This document shows positions 6,181 to 14,816 of a stretch of 41,168 bases of DNA, piece after piece. Each line of letters opens with the position of its first letter. The stretch's first letter is position 1. The notes beneath the pieces are model-generated. The model did no database searches, had not been told where the DNA came from, and was given only the letters and a program-made list of their open reading frames with translations. Origin of the DNA: Kiritimatiellia bacterium (GTDB lineage: Bacteria > Verrucomicrobiota > Kiritimatiellia > SLAD01); contig SLGY01000009.1 of NCBI GenBank assembly GCA_007136425.1, positions 1-41,168 on the forward strand. The letters run 5' to 3'. The translations under genes and the position numbers were made by a program.

Positions 6181-8346
6181 ATGACCGAATCAGACAACGC
6201 ATTATACATCACGCTAATCAGTGTTCATGGCTTGATTCGCGGAGAGAATCTGGAACTCGGACGGGATGCGGATACCGGGGGGCAGGTCCTGTACGTGGTG
6301 GAATTGGCCCAGGCCCTGGCGCGCCAGCCCGAAGTACGCCGCGTCGATCTGGTTACGCGCCGCGTGGTGGACGCATCCGTTTCGGAGGATTATGCCGTAC
6401 CGATTGAAAAGCTGTCGGACAAATTGCGCATTGTGCGTATCACGGCCGGGCCCGACGACTACATCTATAAGGAACAGTTGTGGGACCATCTGGATACCTT
6501 CGCCGACAAGCTGTACGGCTTTTATCGGGACGAGGATGAATGGCCCGACATTCTGCACAGCCATTATGCGGATGGGGGTTGGGTCGGCGCGCGCTTGTCC
6601 CAGCTTACCGGTGTGCCGCTGATCCATACGGGACATTCCCTGGGGCGGGTGAAGCGCCAACGCCTGTTGGCCGGTGGGCTTTCACACGACGACATTGAGA
6701 AGCGATACAATATGTCGCGCCGTATCGAGGCCGAAGAGCTCGCGCTTGCGACCGCCGAGCGCGTGATTACCAGCACGCATCAGGAGATCGAGGAACAATA
6801 CGAGCTCTACGACTATTATCAGCCGAAACAGATGCGCGTGGTGCCGCCCGGTACGAATCTCAAGACCTTCATGACGCCGCGCGGTAATGAGCTCGAAACA
6901 CCACAATTCGAGTTGTTGACCCGGCATTTGCGCGAACCCGGGAAGCCCATGATTCTGGCGTTGTCCCGTCCGGACAAGCGCAAGAACATATCCAAGCTGA
7001 TAGAGGCCTTCGGAGAATCCGCCCGCTTGCAGGAACGGGCCAACCTGGTGCTGATCGCAGGGAATCGGGAGGATATCGATGATCTGGAAGAGGGCGCCCA
7101 GGAAGTGTTCTATGACATGCTGCGTTGCATAGACCGCCACGAATTGTACGGCAAGGTGGCCATGCCCAAACAGCATCAGCGGGACGATGTGCCGATCTTT
7201 TACCGGATCGCGGCCGCGACCAAAGGGGTCTTCGTCAATCCCGCCCTGACCGAGCCGTTCGGGTTGACGCTCATTGAGGCGGCGGCGTCCGGCCTGCCGA
7301 TCGTGGCCACGGCGGACGGTGGTCCCCGGGATATCATGCGGAATTGTAATAACGGCTTTCTCATTGATCCGCTGGATACCCGGGCGATTTCCGAATCATT
7401 GCTGATCCTGCTTCACGATGAACCGCTCTGGAAGAAGTGTGTGGAACAGGGCTTGAAAGGGGTGAAGGAACATTATTCATGGGACGCGCATGCCGCGCAC
7501 TACCTTGAAGTGGTAGAGCCGGTGATGAAGCGTTCCGAACCCTTGGAACGCGAGCCCGCCGAGCGTCGAACGGCACTGTACAGCGAACGCGCATTTGTAA
7601 GCGGATTGGATCAGAACCTGATCGGCGACGAAGATGCCTTGCGGCAATTGACCGACCTGTTGCGTCAACACCGCAAGAGTACGGCCTTCATTGTGGTTAC
7701 CGGACGTCGTCTGGACTCGGCTTTAAAGTTGATGAAGGACCAGCAAATCCCCGACCCGGATATTCTGATTACGAGCGGTGGTACGGAAATCTATTATGCG
7801 CCGGAACTTACCGCCGACCAGGAATGGGGGAAATACATCGATTATCAATGGGCGCCGCATAAGGTGCGCTCCTTGCTGGCGGAATATCCCGGGCTGGAAT
7901 TGCAGCCGAAGGTGGAATTAAGCCGCTTTAAGATCAGTTATTACATCGATCCCAATATCGCCGATGTAGATGAGATCCGGCGTCTGTTGCACAAGGAAGG
8001 CCTTTCCGCTCATGTCTTGATGTCGTTCGGCCAGTATCTGGACATCTTGCCGGCGCGTGCGTCGAAAGGCCTCGCGCTGCGTTATGTCGCGGATCGCTGG
8101 CAGATCCCGTTGGAACGCGTTCTGGTTGCCGGCGGGTCCGGCGCCGATGAGGATATGATCCGTGGCGATACGCTGGCCGTGGTGGTGGCGAATCGCCATC
8201 ACGAAGAGCTGTCGAATCTGGTGGATGCGGATCGTATCTATTTCGCGGAGAAACCGTTGGCGGCGGGCATCCTGGAAGCGTTCGAATACTATGACTTCTT
8301 CGGCGAGTGCCGCGATCCGAAAGGGGTGGAGAATACGGATGACTGA
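6181..8346 (+). CDS. sps: Sucrose-phosphate synthase with inactive phosphatase-like C-terminal domain
   Basis: The enzyme forms sucrose 6-phosphate from a nucleotide-glucose and fructose 6-phosphate. The start is set at ATG 6181 because AGGGGA lies six bases upstream and the protein then begins with the family N-terminus (Y-I-T-L-I-S-V-H-G-L-I-R-G). A frame extension back to 6073 enters an inverted repeat and is unlikely to be coded. The GT4 glycosyltransferase domain spans about residues 8-470, with D-T-G-G-Q near the start, the S-R-P-D-K-R-K-N phosphate-binding loop and the E-P-F-G-L-T-L-I-E-A motif. The HAD domain (about 495-710) is degenerate: D-x-D-x-T is replaced by G-L-D-Q-N and G-D-S-G-N-D by G-G-S-G-A-D, so phosphatase activity should be lost. 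It is the first gene of a four-gene cluster and overlaps the next by eight bases. Confidence 0.93.
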   Translation: MTESDNALYITLISVHGLIRGENLELGRDADTGGQVLYVVELAQALARQPEVRRVDLVTRRVVDASVSEDYAVPIEKLSDKLRIVRITAGPDDYIYKEQLWDHLDTFADKLYGFYRDEDEWPDILHSHYADGGWVGARLSQLTGVPLIHTGHSLGRVKRQRLLAGGLSHDDIEKRYNMSRRIEAEELALATAERVITSTHQEIEEQYELYDYYQPKQMRVVPPGTNLKTFMTPRGNELETPQFELLTRHLREPGKPMILALSRPDKRKNISKLIEAFGESARLQERANLVLIAGNREDIDDLEEGAQEVFYDMLRCIDRHELYGKVAMPKQHQRDDVPIFYRIAAATKGVFVNPALTEPFGLTLIEAAASGLPIVATADGGPRDIMRNCNNGFLIDPLDTRAISESLLILLHDEPLWKKCVEQGLKGVKEHYSWDAHAAHYLEVVEPVMKRSEPLEREPAERRTALYSERAFVSGLDQNLIGDEDALRQLTDLLRQHRKSTAFIVVTGRRLDSALKLMKDQQIPDPDILITSGGTEIYYAPELTADQEWGKYIDYQWAPHKVRSLLAEYPGLELQPKVELSRFKISYYIDPNIADVDEIRRLLHKEGLSAHVLMSFGQYLDILPARASKGLALRYVADRWQIPLERVLVAGGSGADEDMIRGDTLAVVVANRHHEELSNLVDADRIYFAEKPLAAGILEAFEYYDFFGECRDPKGVENTDD

Positions 8347-9187
8347 TCGCCGTCTCTTGTTATGCACGGATATGGATCGGACGGTGATCCCCAACGGAGA
8401 GCATCCGGAAGACCCGGACGCGCGACCCCGCTTCGCCTCATTTTGCGGGCGGCCCGATGTCACGCTGGCGTACGTCACGGGTCGCCATCGGGCGTTGGTT
8501 CAAGAAGCGATTCGTGACTATGCCTTGCCGGAACCCGACTACGCCGTCACGGATGTGGGCACCGTAATCTATCGGGTGACGAACGGGGTATGGGAGGAAT
8601 GGAACGCGTGGGCGGAAGAGATCGGCGCGGCTTGGAAGGGGAAAACGCGCGAAGACCTTTGTGCGCTGCTTCGGGATGTGCCGCACGTGACCCTCCAGGA
8701 AGCCGAAAAACAGAACACGCACAAGATCAGCTATTACCTGGACTCGTCGGCCGATGCCGAGGCCGTGCTGGCAGACATGCGGGCACGCTTGGCGGAGGAG
8801 GGGGTGGACGCCGCCCTCGTCTGGAGTGTCGATGAATCGGCGGATGTGGGGTTGCTGGACGTGTTGCCTCCCCGCGCCACCAAACGCCATGCGGTCGAAT
8901 TTCTTCAGCGCGAATTGCATTACGCAGAGCGCGAGGTAGTGTTCGCGGGCGATAGCGGTAACGACTTGCCCATGATGGAAAGTGTCCTGCCGTCGGTGCT
9001 GGTGGCCAACGCCTCCGACGAAGTCAAGAAACGCGGCGCGGCCCTTGCGGAAGCGAGCGCGCGGCCGGAAGCGTTTTATGTGGCGCGCGGGGGCCTGTTG
9101 CACATGAACGGGAATTATTCCGCCGGTGTCTTGGAAGGCGTCTGGCACTTTGTGCCCAATTTAAGAAATGTATTGGAAAAGGCGTAA
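8339..9187 (+). CDS. spp: Sucrose-6-phosphate phosphatase, HAD family
   Basis: The 282-residue HAD-IIB hydrolase removes phosphate from sucrose 6-phosphate, completing sucrose synthesis. All HAD motifs are intact, unlike in the fused domain of the preceding synthase: C-T-D-M-D-R-T with nucleophile and acid Asp, T-G-R for motif II, a Lys in the A-T-K-R motif, and G-D-S-G-N-D for Mg2+. H-K-I-S-Y-Y-L in the cap is typical of sucrose phosphatases. The ATG at 8339 lies within the last codons of sps (eight-base overlap), implying coupled translation. The same frame is open farther upstream inside sps but has no start signal there. Confidence 0.93.
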   Translation: MTDRRLLLCTDMDRTVIPNGEHPEDPDARPRFASFCGRPDVTLAYVTGRHRALVQEAIRDYALPEPDYAVTDVGTVIYRVTNGVWEEWNAWAEEIGAAWKGKTREDLCALLRDVPHVTLQEAEKQNTHKISYYLDSSADAEAVLADMRARLAEEGVDAALVWSVDESADVGLLDVLPPRATKRHAVEFLQRELHYAEREVVFAGDSGNDLPMMESVLPSVLVANASDEVKKRGAALAEASARPEAFYVARGGLLHMNGNYSAGVLEGVWHFVPNLRNVLEKA

Positions 9188-9193
9188 TTTGAT

Positions 9194-10066
9194 ATGAACG
9201 ACAAACAGCAAATCATCGTATTCGGTGAAGTACTCTTCGATTGTTTTCCCGACGGCGCACAGGTGCTCGGCGGCGCGCCGTTCAATGTCGCCTGGCATTT
9301 GGCGGCGTTGGGGGACCGGCCGCGCTTCGTATCCCGCGTGGGTGATGACGCGCTCGGCCGATCCATTCTGGACGCGATGCGGGAATGGGGCATGGATACC
9401 TCCTCGGTACAGGTGGACGCGGAGCATCCGACCGGCCATGTCCAGGTTGAAATGTCGGAGGGCGAACCAAATTACACCATCACGCCGGATGTCGCTTATG
9501 ATTTCATCGACGCCGAGCCGGTGCGCGCTCTTCCGGCTGGCGGCGTTCTTTATCACGGCAGCTTGGCGTTGCGCAATCCCGTCGCCCGCGCGGCGTTCCA
9601 GGCGCTGGTCGATGATCCGGAGCGCTCGGTGTTTCTCGATGTGAATCTGCGCGCGCCCTGGTGGACGCTCGACGAGGTTCATGCCTGGTTGACGCGCGCG
9701 CGTTGGGCGAAGATGAACGAGCAGGAACTGCTTGATTTGGGATTCGACGCGGCCGATGTCCGGGAGAATATGGAAGCGTTACAAGCGCGTTTTTCCGTGG
9801 AACAGGTCATTGTCACACGCGGGAAGAAAGGAGTGCTGGTGCGCGATGGCGCTGGTGCCTTTCACGAAGCGCCGCCCCGGGAATTGGAACGGCGCGTGGA
9901 CCCGGTTGGCGCCGGCGACGCCTTCAGCGCCGTGTACCTGCATGGGCTATGCGCCGGACGGTCGCTGCGCGAAACGCTCGATCAGGCGCGGGACTTTGCC
10001 GAGAAGATGATCGGCATTCGCGGCGCAACCCCTTCCGCGCTGTCCTTTTACGAAGACGTTGTCTGA
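9194..10066 (+). CDS. fruK: Fructokinase, PfkB family
   Basis: This 290-residue PfkB sugar kinase most likely phosphorylates fructose at C6 with ATP. The N-terminal G-E-V-L-F-D-C-F-P and L-G-G-A-P-F-N-V-A pattern is typical of fructokinases. The C-terminal signature D-P-V-G-A-G-D-A-F carries the catalytic Asp and the anion hole. It starts six bases after spp and stops 18 bases before the amylosucrase gene, whose reaction releases fructose. The context therefore supports fructose as substrate over ribose or deoxygluconate. The product would return to the synthase or enter glycolysis. Confidence 0.9.
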   Translation: MNDKQQIIVFGEVLFDCFPDGAQVLGGAPFNVAWHLAALGDRPRFVSRVGDDALGRSILDAMREWGMDTSSVQVDAEHPTGHVQVEMSEGEPNYTITPDVAYDFIDAEPVRALPAGGVLYHGSLALRNPVARAAFQALVDDPERSVFLDVNLRAPWWTLDEVHAWLTRARWAKMNEQELLDLGFDAADVRENMEALQARFSVEQVIVTRGKKGVLVRDGAGAFHEAPPRELERRVDPVGAGDAFSAVYLHGLCAGRSLRETLDQARDFAEKMIGIRGATPSALSFYEDVV

Positions 10067-10084
10067 CTTTTCCCGCAGGAGACC

Positions 10085-12043
10085 ATGTACGAAGAAGCGT
10101 CCCATTCCCTGTTGAACGATATCCTGAATCGGTTGAAACCCGAAATCAGTGATCAGGATCTGCGCCATTTCTACACCCGGCTTGGCGCAAACTTTTATGC
10201 GATTCATACGCTCTTTCATCGCCTGTACGGTGAGCGCCCCGATTTTGCGCGCCAGATGCAGCGTCTGGTGGAGACAATGGCGCGGCAATACATTCAGCGT
10301 TCGGAACAACTGCGCCGAATCGATATCGAACGGGAAAGAGATTTCAACTGGTTTCTATCGCAGCAATGGGTGGGCATGGCGCTGTACAGCAGTGGCTTTG
10401 CCGGTACGCTCAACGGCGTACGCGAACACGTATCGTATTTCCAGGAGCTGGGCGTCAACCTGGTTCATATCATGCCGCTCATGCAATGTCCGGAGGGGGC
10501 AAGCGACGGTGGTTATGCAGTCAGTGATTTCCGAGCGGTGGATCCGCGCGTCGGGACCCTGAACGATCTAAGCGCGTTGGCGACCGAGATGCGGAACCGG
10601 GATCTCCTGTTGGTACTGGACGTGGTGCTGAATCATACCTCGAACGAGCATGAATGGGCGCGCCGCGCGCGGGCCGGCGATCCGGTCTATCAGGACTATT
10701 ACTACACGTATGCCACGCGTAATGTCCCGGATCTTTTCGAGCAAAGCATGCCGGAGATTTTTCCCGAAACCGCGCCGGGCAACTTTACCTGGGACGAGCG
10801 CATGCGCCGCTGGGTCATGACGGTTTTCAACGAGTATCAGTGGGATTTGAACTACAGCAATCCCGCCGTCTTCATTGAAATGCTCGACATCATTCTGCAT
10901 TGGGCGAATCAGGGCGCCGACATTCTGCGCCTGGACGCCGTGGCTTTTCTTTGGAAGAAGATGGGCAGCACGTGTCAAAACGAGCACGAGGCCCATCTGA
11001 TCCTGCAACTGCTCAAGGACTGTACGCAGGTGACCGCGCCCGGCGTCTTGTTTATTGCCGAGGCCATTGTGGCGCCGGTCGAAGTCACCAAATACTTCGG
11101 CGAAGACGCCGTCATCGCCAAGGAATGCGAGATCGCCTATAACGCCACGTTCATGGCGCTCTTATGGGACTCCGTGGCCACGAAGAACGCCAAATTGCTG
11201 CGGCAGGGCATTCGGAATCTTCCCGTGAAGTTGGATCGGGCGACGTGGCTGAATTATATCCGTTGTCATGACGATATCGGATTGGGTTTCGATGACCGCG
11301 ATATCGAAGCCGCCGGCTACGCGCCGCGCGACCATCGAAAGTATCTGCTCGACTATTTTACCGGCCGCCATGAAGGGTCTTTTGCGCGCGGCGTACCGTT
11401 CGGACAGAACCTCAAGACCGGCGATGCCCGCATATCGGGCGCGCTCGCTTCGCTGGTCGGTTTGGAAACCGCCCTGGCGCATGATGACGATGAAGCGATT
11501 GAGGACGCCATCAAGGTCATCCTGCTGTTACACGGCATGATCCTGTCTTTCGGCGGGATTCCCTTGCTTTATTACGGGGACGAACTGGGCACGTTGAACG
11601 ACGATTCCTACCTCGTCGACCCGCATAAATCGCGGGATACGCGTTGGGTGCATCGTCCTACCATCGACTGGGACAAGGCCGAGCGTAGAAACGTGCCGGG
11701 CACCATTGAATTCAGAATCTTTGTGGCCTTGAAACGGATGATCGCCGTGCGCAAAGAGCTTGAGGTGTTCGCGGACTTCAATAATCGAGAAGTGCACGAA
11801 GTCGCCAATCCGCACCTGTTTGTATTCGAGCGGTACAGCCTTATGCGGCATCATCCTTCGGTCCTGGTGGTCGGGAATTTCGATCCCCGCCCGCAATCGC
11901 TTGATCTGCGCGAGGTGGGGAACTGGGGCCAATTCCCGTACGGCCGCATTGTCGATCATTTCCCGGGACAACGGCCGGACATGGTGCACAGTACCTTGGT
12001 CGTGCCCTCGTACGGGATTTGCTGGTTGAGCGCGAAGTGGTAG
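10085..12043 (+). CDS. ams: Amylosucrase, GH13 family
   Basis: The 652-residue enzyme has the amylosucrase layout: an all-helical N-terminal domain (about residues 1-90), a (beta/alpha)8 barrel and a C-terminal beta domain. Conserved motifs are D-V-V-L-N-H-T-S, G-A-D-I-L-R-L-D-A-V-A-F with the nucleophile Asp, I-A-E-A-I with the general acid Glu, and R-C-H-D-D-I-G with the third catalytic Asp. Amylosucrases transfer glucose from sucrose onto an alpha-1,4-glucan and release fructose; related sucrose hydrolases share the fold. CAGGAGA precedes ATG 10085. As the last gene of the cluster it links the sucrose pool to glycogen-like polymer and supplies the adjacent fructokinase. Confidence 0.92.
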   Translation: MYEEASHSLLNDILNRLKPEISDQDLRHFYTRLGANFYAIHTLFHRLYGERPDFARQMQRLVETMARQYIQRSEQLRRIDIERERDFNWFLSQQWVGMALYSSGFAGTLNGVREHVSYFQELGVNLVHIMPLMQCPEGASDGGYAVSDFRAVDPRVGTLNDLSALATEMRNRDLLLVLDVVLNHTSNEHEWARRARAGDPVYQDYYYTYATRNVPDLFEQSMPEIFPETAPGNFTWDERMRRWVMTVFNEYQWDLNYSNPAVFIEMLDIILHWANQGADILRLDAVAFLWKKMGSTCQNEHEAHLILQLLKDCTQVTAPGVLFIAEAIVAPVEVTKYFGEDAVIAKECEIAYNATFMALLWDSVATKNAKLLRQGIRNLPVKLDRATWLNYIRCHDDIGLGFDDRDIEAAGYAPRDHRKYLLDYFTGRHEGSFARGVPFGQNLKTGDARISGALASLVGLETALAHDDDEAIEDAIKVILLLHGMILSFGGIPLLYYGDELGTLNDDSYLVDPHKSRDTRWVHRPTIDWDKAERRNVPGTIEFRIFVALKRMIAVRKELEVFADFNNREVHEVANPHLFVFERYSLMRHHPSVLVVGNFDPRPQSLDLREVGNWGQFPYGRIVDHFPGQRPDMVHSTLVVPSYGICWLSAKW

Positions 12044-12093
12044 GCGGTGTGCATGTGCGATAAGTGAAACGACGAGCAGTATGGAGGTGGATC

Positions 12094-12510
12094 ATGAAAT
12101 CGTATCGTAAAGAAATGTGGTTCAATATTCCCAAGCGGAGAGGCCTGGTAAACATTTCCAATGACGTGCAGGAGGCCGTCACGGCCAGCGGCGTCCAGGA
12201 AGGGCTGGTGCTGGTGAACGCAATGCATATTACCGCCAGCGTGTTCATCAACGACGACGAAGGCGGCCTTCATTCCGATTTCGAGAAATGGTTGGAGAAG
12301 CTCGCGCCGGAAAAGCCGTATTCGCAATACGCCCATAACGGGTTCGAGGACAACGCCGACGCCCACCTGAAAAGGACCATCATGGGGCGCGAGGTGGTTG
12401 TGGCGATCACCGGCGGAAAACTGGATTTCGGGCCCTGGGAACAGATCTTCTACTACGAGCTCGACGGCAAGCGTAAGAAACGGGCGCTGATCAAGGTGAT
12501 CGGTGAATGA
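12094..12510 (+). CDS. yjbQ: YjbQ/UPF0047 family protein
   Basis: The 138-residue protein shows the UPF0047 signature: [17 protein letters not shown], then [13 protein letters not shown], then G[12 protein letters not shown] near the end. Family members are trimeric, bind a ligand or metal through conserved His and Glu residues, and have been reported to show weak thiamine-phosphate-synthase-like activity. The physiological role is unsettled. ATG 12094 is preceded by GGAGG at a six-base distance. It lies 50 bases after amylosucrase, and its stop overlaps the GTG start of priA. Confidence 0.88.
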   Translation: MKSYRKEMWFNIPKRRGLVNISNDVQEAVTASGVQEGLVLVNAMHITASVFINDDEGGLHSDFEKWLEKLAPEKPYSQYAHNGFEDNADAHLKRTIMGREVVVAITGGKLDFGPWEQIFYYELDGKRKKRALIKVIGE

Positions 12511-14749
12511 ACCCGATCAATCCGTAGAAAGTCCCATAGCGCGGGTCATTGTAGAAATTGCGCTGGACAAGGAATTCGATTATCGGGTTCCCGACGCCTT
12601 GAGGGCGGCGGTGCGGATCGGCTCGCAGGTCATTGTCCCCTTTGGGCGTCGCAAGATCACGGGTTACGTGGTGGGTTTCGTGGCGCGATCCGAACGGGCG
12701 CATCTCAAGGATGTCCTGCGCGTGGTAGGCAAACAGCCGTTGATCACGGAATCGATTGTTGCGTTGGCGCGCTGGATGGCGGCCTATTACGGTTGTCCGT
12801 TGGAACAGGCCGTACGCACGGTGTTGCCCAGCGTGGTGCGTCGCTCGTCCGGGCGTTTCAAGGAAGTGCCTCATGTGATCATGACGGCGGAGGCGGAGAT
12901 GGTGTCCGATTCGCTGGAGCGGCTTCGCCGGCAGGCGCCCAAACAGGCGGCGGTGCTCGAAGCGCTGGGGCGGGAGTCCGTAATGCCCGTGCCCCGATTG
13001 ACGCAACAAACCGGCGCTACACTCGCGACGGCGCGCGCGCTCGAAAAGAAGGGGCTGGTGCGCATCGAAAAACGAAACGTCGATCGCAGCCCGTTCGAAC
13101 GGTATCAGGTGATTCCCACCGAACCGCTTGCCCTGATGCCGCAACAGGAGGAGGCGTTGTCCCTCATCCGGCAATCCATTGAGACGCGTACACCTCCGGT
13201 CGTATTGTTATTCGGCGTGACGGGCAGTGGCAAAACGGAAGTGTATCTGCAGGCGTTACAGCTCGTTCTCGACCAGGGCAAGGGGGCGATCGTCCTGGTC
13301 CCGGAGATCTCGTTGACCCCGCAAACGGTTGAACGGTTTCGTTCACGTTTCGGCGATGTGGTCGCCGTCTTGCACAGTCACCTTTCCGGCGGAGAACGAC
13401 ACGACGAGTGGCATCGCGTCCGGCAGGGCCGCGCCCGTATTGCGATTGGCGCGCGCTCGGCGTTGTTCGCGCCCGTGGACAGGTTGGGATTGATCGTGGT
13501 CGACGAGGAACACGAAGGCAGTTACAAGCAGGAGGAAGCGCCGCGATATCATGCCCGGGACGTCGCGGTGGTGCGCGGTCGAATGGAGGATTGCGCCGTT
13601 GTGTTGGGCACCGCCACGCCCGCGCTGGAGTCCATACACAACGCGGCATGCGGCAAGTATGGCCGCGTTCGTTTGGCTGCGCGTGTGGATCATCGACGTA
13701 TGCCGGCCATTCGTGTGGTGGACATGCGGATGGAGATGGAAAAGGAAGGGCGTTTAAACGTGTTGTCCCGGGATTTGCTGGACGCGATCCAGATGCGTCT
13801 TGACCGGAAGGAACAGACGATACTGTTTCTCAACCGGCGCGGCTTCGCCACCTCGCTTGTCTGTCCGAAATGCGGGTATGTCGCCGAATGTACGGAATGC
13901 AGCGTGGCCATGACCTATCACAAGGCGGCGCACGAATTGCGTTGCCATATCTGCGGGGCGGTACGGCCTGTGCCGGCACAATGTCCCGAGTCGACTTGTC
14001 GCGATCCGGCCTTCCGGTATGGCGGGCTCGGCACGCAACGGGTGGAGGAGACGGTTCGGAAACTCTTTCCCCGGGCCAACGTCGAGCGCATGGACGCGGA
14101 TACCACGACGAGGAAGGACGCGTATGGTCGGATTCTGGGCGCGTTTCGCGCGGGCGAAGTCGATATCCTGCTTGGCACGCAGATGATTGCTAAAGGCTTG
14201 GATTTCCCGAATGTGACGCTGGTGGGTGTGATCAATGCGGACATTGCGCTGCACATGCCCGATTTTCGCGCGGGCGAACGGACCTTTCAACTGTTGACCC
14301 AGGTCGCCGGCCGGGCGGGGCGGGGGGATGTTGCCGGAGAGGTGATCGTCCAGACCTTTACGCCGTTTCATCCCGCCATTCAGGCCGCGCGTCGCCTGGA
14401 TTATGACGGTTTCTTCGATCAGGAAATCGAATTTCGGCGCGAACTCTTTTATCCCCCTTTCTCGCACTTGGTCTGCATTACTTTGCGTGGACCCCGGGAA
14501 TCGGAATTACAGGCAACCGGCAATAGACTCGTGGAACGCGTGAAGCCGCGTTTGGATTCCCGCGTCATTTTCGCCGGTCCGAATCCCGCACCGCTGGCGC
14601 GCGCCAAGGGCGAGTTCCGCTATCAGATCATGTTCCGCGCCCGCCATACAAAGCAGGTTATGGAACCGTTACGCACCGAGCTGGCCGAATTCAAATGGCC
14701 CCGCAAAGTGCGCTATGCCGTGGATGTAGACGCGCTCTCCATGCTTTGA
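12503..14749 (+). CDS. priA: Primosomal replication restart helicase PriA
   Basis: This 748-residue 3'-to-5' DNA helicase reloads the replisome at stalled forks. Order of parts: an N-terminal DNA 3'-end-binding domain (about residues 10-105), a winged helix, Walker [10 protein letters not shown], the D-E-E-H Walker B box, and a zinc-binding insertion. The insertion holds paired cysteines C-P-K-C, C-T-E-C, C-H-I-C and C-P-E-S-T-C. The helicase C domain with Q-V-A-G-R-A-G-R-G and a C-terminal domain follow. The length is normal. The start is GTG 12503, eight bases inside the end of yjbQ, with AAGGTGA just upstream. Confidence 0.95.
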   Translation: MNEPDQSVESPIARVIVEIALDKEFDYRVPDALRAAVRIGSQVIVPFGRRKITGYVVGFVARSERAHLKDVLRVVGKQPLITESIVALARWMAAYYGCPLEQAVRTVLPSVVRRSSGRFKEVPHVIMTAEAEMVSDSLERLRRQAPKQAAVLEALGRESVMPVPRLTQQTGATLATARALEKKGLVRIEKRNVDRSPFERYQVIPTEPLALMPQQEEALSLIRQSIETRTPPVVLLFGVTGSGKTEVYLQALQLVLDQGKGAIVLVPEISLTPQTVERFRSRFGDVVAVLHSHLSGGERHDEWHRVRQGRARIAIGARSALFAPVDRLGLIVVDEEHEGSYKQEEAPRYHARDVAVVRGRMEDCAVVLGTATPALESIHNAACGKYGRVRLAARVDHRRMPAIRVVDMRMEMEKEGRLNVLSRDLLDAIQMRLDRKEQTILFLNRRGFATSLVCPKCGYVAECTECSVAMTYHKAAHELRCHICGAVRPVPAQCPESTCRDPAFRYGGLGTQRVEETVRKLFPRANVERMDADTTTRKDAYGRILGAFRAGEVDILLGTQMIAKGLDFPNVTLVGVINADIALHMPDFRAGERTFQLLTQVAGRAGRGDVAGEVIVQTFTPFHPAIQAARRLDYDGFFDQEIEFRRELFYPPFSHLVCITLRGPRESELQATGNRLVERVKPRLDSRVIFAGPNPAPLARAKGEFRYQIMFRARHTKQVMEPLRTELAEFKWPRKVRYAVDVDALSML

Positions 14750-14816
14750 CAGAAGCTGTAGCATTTCGGGAACGGGGTCGGTTGCACGGAACGGAAAGGT
14801 ATGTTACCCATGAACC

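Noticed and set aside
8162-8338. Upstream extension of the SPP frame into sps
   Set aside because: It would overlap sps by 180 bases, and the HAD domain begins right after ATG 8339.
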